Shown here piece by piece: positions 36,439 through 44,968 of a stretch of 64,000 nucleotides of DNA (position 1 is its first letter; each line of letters starts with the position of its first letter). Both the position numbers and the translations under genes were made by a program. The stretch is taken from NCBI GenBank assembly GCA_033721235.1, contig JAWWAY010000001.1, positions 186,001 to 250,000 on the forward strand. Reading direction: 5' to 3'. This DNA is from UBA5078 sp033721235 (GTDB lineage: Bacteria > Pseudomonadota > Gammaproteobacteria > Pseudomonadales > Pseudohongiellaceae). The notes under the pieces were generated by a model. It had not been told where the DNA came from. It saw nothing but the letters and a program-made list of their open reading frames with translations, and did not search any database.

Positions 36439-37329
36439 TTTTCTGTTGTGGCCAGAATAGTAAAACCCATGCTATATCAAGATGTTAGCTCATAAGCTAG
36501 AGGCGGGCGGATTTGCTTTCTTGCCGAGAAGACCATGGTTATTGCTATATTTCATAAACCTTTGGTGACCTTGAGACCGAAAACCCGTTAAAGAAAACCT
36601 AAGACTTTGCTCTGTGCGCTGATTGCTGCCATAAGCGAGAAGTGACTGGGATACCCAGTGACTGCTCGTAAAGTCGATTAACTATAAAAACCCTAACTCT
36701 GGGTATTGCCTCATCTGGCTCGTGGCGTGACGGCAATACCTGCATAACCTTGATACGGCCGGATTTATCCTGGCTGTATTATCGTGTTGCGAGGCTCCAA
36801 GTGAGCATCGCTCCTAATTTCTTTGTGTCGATTCTTCGACACATCTTACTTCTTGTGTCTTTCTTGAAATCTTGTCTGGTGCGCCACCGTCTATGGCTAC
36901 ATCCATTCATGGTTCTTTCCATCCGTCCTAGGAAAACTAAAATCTAGGAGGGGTGGCTTCTTCTCTTAATCTTGGCGCTCATGTGGAGCGTTACACAATT
37001 TTTGACCAAGTTCGACTTGGTTAAAGGTGATCCAAAGCGGTTTCGGTGATGTCCGATTGACGTAGTGGCATCAGAGGCGCCTGTGGCGCGAACCGGGCGA
37101 GACCCTTATGGGGTACAGGCCATTTACCTTGGACGACGCGCAAACATAGCATTAATTACTTCTTATTTCAATCTACCTTTTGCATATAAGTTGTTAATAT
37201 TTCTGTGCTATTTCAGGATGCTAGGCTCGCTTTGCTGCTCGCAATTTTATGGGGTAGTGGCGGCTTGATTCCTGAGTTTGGATAGGGCTAGAATGCGGGC
37301 ACGTGGCATCGTGCAAACAGAGGCACATA
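36439..37329. other. Long gene-free region: likely rne leader plus upstream region of the recombinase gene
   Basis: 891 bases with no credible gene; the short open frames here lack ribosome-binding sites and coding character. Hairpins visible: ACTGGG/CCCAGT (36645-36659), a 9-bp stem GGTATTGCC/GGCAATACC with a structured 21-base loop (36702-36740), TGTGTCGA/TCGACACA with tetraloop TTCT (36824-36843) and ACCAAG/CTTGGT near 37003-37019. Read on the minus strand, the first three would lie in an rne 5' leader; E. coli rne has a long leader whose hairpins recruit RNase E for feedback. Promoters could not be fixed by eye. Confidence 0.5.
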
Positions 37330-38025
37330 ATGGCGATTTTTCAGTATTATCGAACTTCTAGCTTTGAATATGAGGCGCTATCTGGGGTCGAATTAGCCAA
37401 CGCGGAAGATGAGCTAAAAAAGGCGCTAGAGGGCGAGAACTCAGCGATATTGCAGTTTTGTGACAGTTTGAGCGGCGCCGACCCAGTAGCCTATGCCGAT
37501 GTGAACACGCCTTGGCAGCAGGTTTTTTTGCAGCGCCCTCACGCGAAGGCCTTAATTAGTTCGATGGCCGCCGGGGATAGCCTCGTTGTGTATTCACTGT
37601 CGCGTATTTTTAGTTCTAGTCAGGATGTTGCCAGTACGATTGCCTATTTTCGTAGTAATGGCTTGGCTCTGTATGTGGTGGAATTGAGCGGCGAAGTGAG
37701 CTCGCCCGAATTTACTCTGGATTTTTTGCACGCCGCTAGCCTTTTGGGAGAGATAGAGAAGCGTCGCTCGGCGGAGCGCATCAGGAATGTGAAGCATCAG
37801 CAGCGTAAGAAGGGGCGTTATCTTGGTGGCAGCCGTCCCTTCGGCTATATGATTCACTCCAATGGCAAACTCATTGAGAACCCCATGGAGCAGAAGATTT
37901 TGCGTCGTATCATTCAGCTGAGAGAGCAGGGCATGTCACTTCGTGCCATTGCCCAAGAGGTCAGCACGCCCTTAACTCCGGTCAGCTTCAAAACCGTGCA
38001 AAGGATATTGCAACGCCATGTTTAA
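37330..38025 (+). CDS. Small serine recombinase-like protein upstream of lolC
   Basis: A 231-residue protein of the resolvase/invertase fold. Arg8 and Ser10 in YYRTSS sit exactly where gamma-delta resolvase has R8 and S10; the second catalytic Arg is in QRPHAKAL (Arg69) and the third in YSLSRIFSS (Arg92). The usual DRLGR motif is changed to SRIFS, losing the Asp and last Arg. The connecting helix (LLGEIEKRRSAERI) and a C-terminal helix-turn-helix (MSLRAIAQEVS to FKTVQRIL) are intact. GAGG precedes ATG 37330. Its last 8 bases overlap the lolC start. No inverted repeats or invertible segment are visible nearby, so it may be a domesticated recombinase or DNA-binding regulator. Confidence 0.82.
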   Translation: MAIFQYYRTSSFEYEALSGVELANAEDELKKALEGENSAILQFCDSLSGADPVAYADVNTPWQQVFLQRPHAKALISSMAAGDSLVVYSLSRIFSSSQDVASTIAYFRSNGLALYVVELSGEVSSPEFTLDFLHAASLLGEIEKRRSAERIRNVKHQQRKKGRYLGGSRPFGYMIHSNGKLIENPMEQKILRRIIQLREQGMSLRAIAQEVSTPLTPVSFKTVQRILQRHV

Positions 38026-39265
38026 GCCCCTGTCTCTATTTATCGGCCTGCGCTATACCCGTACGCGCAAAAAGAGCCAAATTATCTCATTTGTCTCTGT
38101 TATTTCGACGCTCGGTATTACTGTGGGGGTCTTGGCCTTAATTCTCGTGCTCTCCGTCATCAATGGCTCTACTAGTACAATGCGTGATGAGACTTTGAAG
38201 TCCGTGCCCCATGCCAGCATAAGTGCTCCAGGGGGAATTGAGGACTGGCGCGGTTTGCGTTTTAGTGTGCTTGAGCACCCCGGTGTCAGTGGCGCGGCGC
38301 CCTATCTGGAAGGTGAGGGTTGGATGCGCTTTGATGGTGGGGGCGAGTTTGTGCAGATTCGTGGGGTTGATCCTGCCTTTGAAGACCAAGTATTACAGGT
38401 GCAAAGCCCAGGGTTTGAACGTCTGCTGGAAACGCTGGCCACAAGCGACAACGGAATCATTGTGGGTATTGGGCTGGCCAATCGTCTTGGCTTGTATTTG
38501 GGCGATAAGATCACCTTGATGTCATTAAACAGCCTCATTAATCGCGAATTAGAGGATGTGATGGGTTTTCGTATTATTGGCGCGGCCGATTTTGGTTTCT
38601 ATGGCAACGATAATACGGTCATGCTTGGTTTAAACGCTGCTAGCACCTTACTTGGACGTTCCAACGGTAAGGCTGACGTTCATTTGCGCTTGCAGGTGGA
38701 GGATGTGTTTTCGGCTGGGCGTGTTGCCGAGGAGGCCATCAGAGCGAGCGATTCGTCGCAGCCTCTTAGCTCGACCGATTGGAGTAGAACCCAGAGCAGC
38801 CTGTTTGATGCGCTGCGTTTGGAGAAAACCCTGACAGGTTTTATGTTGCTGATGATTGTCGTCATCGGTGCGGTCAATATTGTTTCCACTTTAGTTATGG
38901 TGGTGGCCGATAAGAGCGCCGATATTGCCATTTTGCGAACAATGGGGGCGAGCAAGTCGGGCATCATGAGTGTGTTTGTCACCCAAGGGACAACGGTAGG
39001 CATTCTGGGCACGGGGCTTGGAGCCTTGTTGGGTGTGCTCCTGACGCTCAATTTAGCGCAAGTGATGTCGGCCTTAGAGGGACTATTGAATTGGGTTCTG
39101 CCGTCAAACGATGTTTATATGATTAGTTATATGCGAGCAGAGCTGCAGTCCTCCGATGTTTTTTGGGTTTGCGTCTGTGCCTTGGGAGTGAGTTTTCTGG
39201 CCACTCTGTATCCAGCCTATCGAGCGACTCGCATTCTTCCAGCCGAAGTATTGAGGTATGAATAG
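38018..39265 (+). CDS. lolC: Lipoprotein-releasing ABC transporter permease LolC
   Basis: A 415-residue inner-membrane permease of the LolCDE complex that extracts outer-membrane lipoproteins for LolA. It has the N-terminal motif FIGLRYTRTRKKSQIISFVS, a first helix around residues 25-48, a large periplasmic domain and three C-terminal helices with ILRTMGAS and FLATLYPAYRATRI. Translation begins inside the recombinase gene and ends 3 bases before lolD, so the operon is tightly coupled. Confidence 0.95.
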   Translation: MFKPLSLFIGLRYTRTRKKSQIISFVSVISTLGITVGVLALILVLSVINGSTSTMRDETLKSVPHASISAPGGIEDWRGLRFSVLEHPGVSGAAPYLEGEGWMRFDGGGEFVQIRGVDPAFEDQVLQVQSPGFERLLETLATSDNGIIVGIGLANRLGLYLGDKITLMSLNSLINRELEDVMGFRIIGAADFGFYGNDNTVMLGLNAASTLLGRSNGKADVHLRLQVEDVFSAGRVAEEAIRASDSSQPLSSTDWSRTQSSLFDALRLEKTLTGFMLLMIVVIGAVNIVSTLVMVVADKSADIAILRTMGASKSGIMSVFVTQGTTVGILGTGLGALLGVLLTLNLAQVMSALEGLLNWVLPSNDVYMISYMRAELQSSDVFWVCVCALGVSFLATLYPAYRATRILPAEVLRYE

Positions 39266-39268
39266 AGC

Positions 39269-40003
39269 ATGAGAGATTTAGAAACAAAGCAACTCGATCT
39301 TGAGCCGGAGCTGATGCTGGAGTGTCGTCACCTGAGTAAAACCTATACCCAGGGCCCCGAAGACGTTCGCGTGTTAGAAGATGTTAACTTAAAAGTGTTT
39401 GCTGGAGAGCGAATTGCCATTGTAGGCAGCTCCGGTTCCGGGAAGACAACGCTGCTTAATTTATTAGGTGGCTTAGACTTGCCTACTGCTGGGGAAGTCT
39501 TTATTGCGGGGATGAACCTGGCCAATTTGGACGAGACCCAGCGCGGACGTATGCGTAATCGCAACCTCGGTTTTGTCTATCAGTTTCATCACCTGCTGGG
39601 GGAGTTTAGTGCCCTGGAAAACGTCTGTATGCCTTTGCTTATTGCCGGTCACACCGTGGCCACTGCAACGCAAAAAAGCACTGATATGTTAGCCAAGGTC
39701 GGGCTGGAGCACCGCTTGGAACACAAACCCTCAGAGCTCTCCGGCGGTGAGCGTCAGAGAGTGGCAATTGCTAGAGCGCTTGTCACCGCGCCGCGCTGTG
39801 TCTTAATGGATGAGCCAACCGGCAATTTGGATAGACAGACGGCCAAAGATATTCACGCCTTGATGTCACAGCTAAACGAAAGCATGGAGACCAGCTTTAT
39901 TGTGGTCACCCATGATGAAGAGTTCGCCCACACTCTCGATAGAGTATTAGCCTTAGATGGCGGCTGTTTGCACCCGGTCTCAGCGGAGCCAGAGAATGCC
40001 TAA
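39269..40003 (+). CDS. lolD: Lipoprotein-releasing ABC transporter ATPase LolD
   Basis: A 244-residue ATPase. Walker A is VGSSGSGKTTLLNLLGG, the Q-loop segment VYQFHHLLGEFSALENV, the signature LSGGERQR and Walker B CVLMDEPTGNLD. The QFHHLL segment is typical of LolD. It lies between lolC and lolE and overlaps the lolE start. Confidence 0.96.
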   Translation: MRDLETKQLDLEPELMLECRHLSKTYTQGPEDVRVLEDVNLKVFAGERIAIVGSSGSGKTTLLNLLGGLDLPTAGEVFIAGMNLANLDETQRGRMRNRNLGFVYQFHHLLGEFSALENVCMPLLIAGHTVATATQKSTDMLAKVGLEHRLEHKPSELSGGERQRVAIARALVTAPRCVLMDEPTGNLDRQTAKDIHALMSQLNESMETSFIVVTHDEEFAHTLDRVLALDGGCLHPVSAEPENA

Positions 40004-41288
40004 GGCCAATAGCAAACGCGGCTTTTTCACGGAGTTCGCAGCGTTTTCTTTTCCTGCCTATATAGGCTTGCGCTATGTCAGCGTGGGCCGACGTAGCCAA
40101 TTGGTGTCCTTCATGTCCATGCTGACCGTTGGCGGTTTAGCGCTAGGTATTGCCATTTTGTTAACGGTGTTGTCAGTGCTCAATGGTTTTGACCGAGAGG
40201 TGCGCGAGAATATTTTAGGGATTCTTCCTCATGGGAGTGTGCATGCCATTGAGCGTAAGAACAGACAGCAGTGGGAACCAATTCGACAATTATTGCAGTC
40301 TCATCCCAATATTATTGCGCAGGCACCTCTAATTGAAGAGACAGGAGTTGTGGCTGCCAATGACTTTGCCAAAGGCGTGGTGGTCAACGGTATCGATCCA
40401 GAGGCAGAGAGCAATATCTCAATTATCGACAGGTTTATGCGTTCCGGGTCTTTGTCTGCTCTTGGTGATAAGCGTTTCAATATCGTTCTGGGGGCGACGC
40501 TGGCGCAGAACCTCGGAGTTGAGGTAGGGGATTCTGTGAATTTATATTCGCTGAATATTTCCATGAACCCCATTGCACCTTTGCCTACTCAAAGACAATT
40601 TACCGTTGTCGGAGTCTATCGCGTGGGAACTCTAGAGCTAGACTCATCCATGGCCATTATCAATATTCAGGATGCGCAGGCCCTGTACCGTTACCGCGAT
40701 ACCTATACAAGTTTGCGCTTTAAAACAGACGACTTGTTTGCCGTGGGGAGTTTGCGGGACGAACTGCAAAATGAATTGAATATTGATTTTGAAGTGCGAA
40801 CCTGGACACAGGTGTTTGGCAATATTTACGAGAATATTCGCTTTTCCCGCACCATCGTGGGCTTCTTACTTTGGTTATTGGTTGGCGTTGCTGCGTTTAA
40901 CTTGGTCGTGAGTCTTATCATGATAGTGCGCGATAAGCGTGGTGATATTGCAATACTGCGTACTCTCGGTGCGTCGCCGAGCACCATAGGTAAGGTGTTT
41001 GTAACTCAGGGCGCGGCGATCGGATTGATGAGTGCCGCAATTGGTATTTCGGTGGGTGTTTTCTTTTCCCTAACCATCAGTGATATCGCCGCCTTTATTG
41101 AGCAGGCTCTGGGTATTCAATTGTTAAGCGCAGATGTCTATCCAGTCGATTTTCTGCCGTCACAGCTGCGAGTAGAAGATATTGTATGGATAAGCATAGG
41201 GGTTCTGGCACTGTCGGTGGTGGCGACACTCTATCCTGCTTATCGCGCGTCAAAAGTTCAGCCAGCCGAGGCGCTGCGCTCCGAATAA
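39996..41288 (+). CDS. lolE: Lipoprotein-releasing ABC transporter permease LolE
   Basis: A 430-residue permease paralogous to LolC, with AYIGLRYVSVGRRSQLVSF, an N-terminal helix, a large periplasmic domain, and the C-terminal helices with DIAILRTLGASPSTIGKVF and VVATLYPAYRASKVQPAEALR. ATG 39996 (MPKANSK) overlaps the lolD stop by 8 bases and is preferred over an internal upstream ATG at 39957. It completes lolCDE and is followed by a terminator. Confidence 0.95.
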   Translation: MPKANSKRGFFTEFAAFSFPAYIGLRYVSVGRRSQLVSFMSMLTVGGLALGIAILLTVLSVLNGFDREVRENILGILPHGSVHAIERKNRQQWEPIRQLLQSHPNIIAQAPLIEETGVVAANDFAKGVVVNGIDPEAESNISIIDRFMRSGSLSALGDKRFNIVLGATLAQNLGVEVGDSVNLYSLNISMNPIAPLPTQRQFTVVGVYRVGTLELDSSMAIINIQDAQALYRYRDTYTSLRFKTDDLFAVGSLRDELQNELNIDFEVRTWTQVFGNIYENIRFSRTIVGFLLWLLVGVAAFNLVVSLIMIVRDKRGDIAILRTLGASPSTIGKVFVTQGAAIGLMSAAIGISVGVFFSLTISDIAAFIEQALGIQLLSADVYPVDFLPSQLRVEDIVWISIGVLALSVVATLYPAYRASKVQPAEALRSE

Positions 41289-41295
41289 ATATCGA

Positions 41296-41320
41296 ATCCG
41301 CTTAACTCAAGCGGATTTTT
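41296..41320 (+). terminator. Intrinsic terminator of lolCDE
   Basis: ATCCGCTT and AAGCGGAT form an 8-bp stem around AACTC, followed by TTTTTC. It lies 8 bases after the lolE stop. Confidence 0.88.
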
Positions 41321-41369
41321 CTCTTGCCTCTATACTCTTGCTTAAGACTCATTTTCTTGGCAAAGCTTT

Positions 41370-43790
41370 ATGCGTTTACGGATGATCGCGTTTTGCTGCG
41401 GGGTAGTATTGCTTGTTTTTGTGCCGCGGCTAATTCTTACACCAATCGTTTTAAATATTGCGGTGGCCGCTTTATTAGCTGTATGGGAAATTTGGGCTAA
41501 GCGTTCGTTCTTTATTCCTAGCGTGTTGCTGGGTTTTCTATGGAGTTTTACCTGCGCGCAGATACAAAGCCAGCAAATCTTGCCACACTATTTAGAGGGG
41601 CAGGACCTGTGGCTGCGCGGATATGTGGATTCTATTCCCGAGCAAGATGAACGTTCCCAGCAGTTTGAGTTTCAGGTACTTGCTAGCTGTGTCAGTTTAT
41701 TACCTCAAGATTGCGACTGGAGCCAGAAGGTTTTTAAGCCACGGCGAATACTGTTAAGCAGTTACGGTTCAGTGAGGATTAAAACGGGTGAGACATGGCT
41801 GTGGCGCGTGCGCTTGAATCGTCCTCATGGTTTGGCAAATCCGGGCGCTTTCGATTATGAGGCGTGGATGTTTCAAAAAGGTCTATCGGCCAAGGGCTAT
41901 ATCAGGCAGACGAGTTTCAATGCCAGATTGCCAACTGAGCACAGGGGGCTAAACACGTGGCGTTTTAAGGTGTATGAGTTTCTGCAGCTGCAATTGCAGG
42001 GGCTGGACAATAGGGCCCTTATTCTGGCTTTGGTTTTAGGTGTTAGGCACGACATCGAGTCTAAGGTTTGGACGCTGCTAACTAGCACAGGCACCAATCA
42101 TTTGATGGTCATATCCGGCCTGCACATAGGGCTTTGTGCCTTGTTTGCTTATTGGCTTGCCAGTTTTCTTGCTCGCCTATTTCCCAGCGTACTGCTGCAT
42201 ATTCCCGCACAAAAAATCGGTCTCGTATTTGGGCTTGGGAGCGCCGTTGCTTACGCTGCATTGGCTGGGTTTACCTTGCCCTCGCAGCGCGCCCTTATCA
42301 TGCTGATCGTGTTCTCTGCTGCTCGGCTTTCTAACCGTAAAATCCCCATTTCGACGGCTTATCTTTTAGCGCTGTTTCTCGTATTGCTGGTTCAGCCCTT
42401 AAGCATTCTTAGTACGGGGTTTTGGTTGTCCTTTGTGGCCGTTGGGAGCCTGATTTTTGCATTGTCCGGCTACAGAATGCTCGGAGTTGTTGCAGAGCGC
42501 TCGTCTGTTATGAATATGATGGAGCGTGCGTATAGGCGTTGGCTTAGGCCTCAATGGGTGGTGAGTATTGGTCTTTGTGCGCCGCTAATGGTGTTGCTTC
42601 AACAGGTCTCTCTAGTAGCGCCGCTCGTCAATACTCTCGCCATTCCAGTGGTGAGTTTGTTCATAGTGCCTGTATGTTTATTGGCAACAGCCCTGAGCGT
42701 ATTTCTGCCCGCCGCTTCTCGGTTTCTATTTAGCTGGGCGAATGAGTGTCTCGGATACTTGCTTTGGTTGATGAGTGCTCTGAGTGATTGGCTGGGGCAA
42801 TTCTCCACTCTCGCTATCGCTAGCCCTGGCCCCTTTGCGCTTTTGTGTCTGTGTGTTGGTGTTGCTCTATTGCTTCTGCCCCGAGGCCTTGGCTTAAGCC
42901 TAGTTGGAATGGTCTTGCTGCTACCGGCTTTGCTGCCGAGTTTTCCGGGCGTGGCACAGGGGCAGGCCAGAGTGACAATATTGGATGTGGGGCAGGGCTT
43001 AGCAGTAGTCGTTCAAACCCAGCGGCATGCTTTGCTTTACGACACCGGTCCACAAATGGGTAATGCCTACGACACCGGTCGTGCCATCGTGTTTCCCTAT
43101 TTACTGGGGCAAGGGATTCGCCGCATAGACCGCTTGCTAGTGAGCCACGGTGACAATGATCACGCTGGAGGTTTGGGCTCCCTGTTAAAGCTAATGAGAG
43201 TGAACCAAGTGCAAAGTAGCCATCTGGGTGTGCTCGAGCGCGCCAGCAAAGTGACCAACGCCAAGGCCTGTCGTGTCGGCGAACAATGGAGCTGGGATGG
43301 GGTTAGTTTTAGGGTGTTGTATCCGCCTCCGGATGTGCCGTACCGGGGCAATAATAGCTCCTGCGTATTATTAGTAGAAGCTGGCAGTCAGCGTCTATTG
43401 CTGCCCGGTGATATAGAGGGCGCTGCTGAGCGAGCCATAATTGAAAACTACGGTGCTCAGCTGGCGGCTAATGTGCTGGTGGCACCCCATCACGGCAGCA
43501 ATACATCCTCGTCTGAGCCCTTTATTCGGCAAGTCTCCCCTAGTATTGTCCTGTACTCCGCTGGCTATAGAAGCCAATTCTCCCATCCGTCGGCCAAGGT
43601 GGTGCAACGCTATGATGAGCTTGGGGCTCGGGCCTTTAATACCGCAGTCAATGGGGCATTGGTGTTCAATTTAGGCGGCAACATCGAGGCTATGCAGCCT
43701 GTAGGCTATAGGCAAGACCAGCCTCGCTTCTGGCAGGCTGAGTTTAGTGAGCAAACGATGCGGCTACACGGGCTCGAAGCAGCACAGTAG
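41370..43790 (+). CDS. comEC: DNA internalisation-related competence protein ComEC/Rec2
   Basis: An 806-residue polytopic membrane protein. N-terminal helices and a DUF4131 part lead to the ComEC channel core with LTSTGTNHLMVISGLHIG and GFTLPSQRALIM; the C-terminal metallo-beta-lactamase-like domain has DVGQGLAVVVQT, SHGDNDHAGG and APHHGSNTSS, all metal-site motifs present. ComEC forms the inner-membrane channel for single-stranded DNA in natural transformation. It lies between lolE and exbB as in Pseudomonas (the PA2984 position). Confidence 0.94.
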   Translation: MRLRMIAFCCGVVLLVFVPRLILTPIVLNIAVAALLAVWEIWAKRSFFIPSVLLGFLWSFTCAQIQSQQILPHYLEGQDLWLRGYVDSIPEQDERSQQFEFQVLASCVSLLPQDCDWSQKVFKPRRILLSSYGSVRIKTGETWLWRVRLNRPHGLANPGAFDYEAWMFQKGLSAKGYIRQTSFNARLPTEHRGLNTWRFKVYEFLQLQLQGLDNRALILALVLGVRHDIESKVWTLLTSTGTNHLMVISGLHIGLCALFAYWLASFLARLFPSVLLHIPAQKIGLVFGLGSAVAYAALAGFTLPSQRALIMLIVFSAARLSNRKIPISTAYLLALFLVLLVQPLSILSTGFWLSFVAVGSLIFALSGYRMLGVVAERSSVMNMMERAYRRWLRPQWVVSIGLCAPLMVLLQQVSLVAPLVNTLAIPVVSLFIVPVCLLATALSVFLPAASRFLFSWANECLGYLLWLMSALSDWLGQFSTLAIASPGPFALLCLCVGVALLLLPRGLGLSLVGMVLLLPALLPSFPGVAQGQARVTILDVGQGLAVVVQTQRHALLYDTGPQMGNAYDTGRAIVFPYLLGQGIRRIDRLLVSHGDNDHAGGLGSLLKLMRVNQVQSSHLGVLERASKVTNAKACRVGEQWSWDGVSFRVLYPPPDVPYRGNNSSCVLLVEAGSQRLLLPGDIEGAAERAIIENYGAQLAANVLVAPHHGSNTSSSEPFIRQVSPSIVLYSAGYRSQFSHPSAKVVQRYDELGARAFNTAVNGALVFNLGGNIEAMQPVGYRQDQPRFWQAEFSEQTMRLHGLEAAQ

Positions 43791-43867
43791 ATGCCACGAT
43801 AAAGCGATTTTGGCGCTCACTAGAATGCCGCCGAATGTGCTAAAGTACCGGCCCATGTCTTGGGAGG

Positions 43868-44506
43868 ATGATTGTGGTTGAATTAGTGAAGGCAGGCGGA
43901 TGGTTAATGCTGCCCATTATTATGTGTTCGATTGTGGCCATTGCCATCATTATTGAGCGCTTCTGGACGCTGAGTGCGTCCCGTATATCTCCGCGATATA
44001 CACTTGGACAAGTTTGGACATGGATTAAAAACAATGAGCTCGATGCGGCTCACTTAAGAGAGCTGCGCTTAGGCTCTCCTTTAGGGCAAATTCTAGCGGC
44101 AGGCTTAGTCAACGCTAAGTATGGCCGTGCTACCATGACGGTTAGTATTGAGCAGGCTGCCAATCAGGTTATTCATGATCTAGAGCGTTACCTCAGCACT
44201 TTGGGCACCATAGCCGCTATAACGCCTTTGCTAGGGCTGCTAGGCACGGTAATCGGCATGATCGATGTGTTTGCCGAAATCATGGTGCAGGGCACCGGTA
44301 ACGCTAATGCGCTGGCCGGCGGTATTTCTCAAGCCCTAATCACCACCGCAGCCGGCCTTACTGTCGCAATTCCCACCTTCATGGCACACCGCATGTTTAT
44401 GCGCCGAGTCGATACCCTGGTGATGAGCTTGGAGCAGGAATCCATTAAATTGGTTGACGCTCTGCACAGCGATCGCCGTGTTGAAGTGAAAGAGATTGGT
44501 TCGTGA
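43868..44506 (+). CDS. exbB: MotA/TolQ/ExbB proton channel family protein
   Basis: A 212-residue inner-membrane protein with three helices (about residues 8-28, 110-135 and 155-178) and the family core TLGTIAAITPLLGLLGTVIG. With the next gene it forms an ExbB-ExbD type motor that couples proton flow to envelope work. No tonB gene is adjacent, so the specific partner is unknown. It overlaps the exbD-like gene by 4 bases. Confidence 0.9.
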   Translation: MIVVELVKAGGWLMLPIIMCSIVAIAIIIERFWTLSASRISPRYTLGQVWTWIKNNELDAAHLRELRLGSPLGQILAAGLVNAKYGRATMTVSIEQAANQVIHDLERYLSTLGTIAAITPLLGLLGTVIGMIDVFAEIMVQGTGNANALAGGISQALITTAAGLTVAIPTFMAHRMFMRRVDTLVMSLEQESIKLVDALHSDRRVEVKEIGS

Positions 44507-44925
44507 AATTCCAGCGGCGCATACAAGATGAGCTTCAAATTAATCTGACCCCTTTGATTGATGTTGTCTTTTTGTTGCTCATCTTTTTTATGGTCACCAC
44601 CACTTTTACGCGCGAGTCGCGCCTGGCGGTGAATCTGCCAGAGGCTGATGGCGAACCCGCACAGGAAGTGCCACAGCAAATTGAAATTTCAGTAGGGCGT
44701 GATGGTGGCTATGCCATTGACGGTCGCACACTTGTGAACTCCGAACTCGACACGCTTATTCGAGGCTTGGAAGAGGTCGCCGCCGGCAATTTAGATGTCT
44801 CGTTGGTACTAGTGGCCGATGCCGAGGCGACTCATCAGTCGGTGGTGCGAGCGATGGATGCTATTGGGCAATCGGGTTTTAGTCGCTTAAGCATTGCCAC
44901 GCGTCGCCCCGACGAGGATAACTGA
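44503..44925 (+). CDS. exbD: Biopolymer transport protein ExbD/TolR
   Basis: A 140-residue protein with one N-terminal helix; the conserved NLTPLIDVVFLLLIFFMV contains the proton-carrying Asp (about residue 20). The periplasmic part is a TolR/ExbD fold. It begins with GTG 44503 overlapping exbB and precedes msbA by 43 bases, the Pseudomonas PA2982 arrangement. Confidence 0.93.
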   Translation: MKFQRRIQDELQINLTPLIDVVFLLLIFFMVTTTFTRESRLAVNLPEADGEPAQEVPQQIEISVGRDGGYAIDGRTLVNSELDTLIRGLEEVAAGNLDVSLVLVADAEATHQSVVRAMDAIGQSGFSRLSIATRRPDEDN

Positions 44926-44968
44926 GCAAGTCTTTTTCGACTAGTGCGGGCTCAAACTTTGGAAGCAT

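Noticed and set aside
36750..37268. Two short open frames (65 and 67 codons) upstream of the recombinase gene
   Set aside because: No ribosome-binding sites, odd composition, and they overlap hairpins of the probable rne leader.
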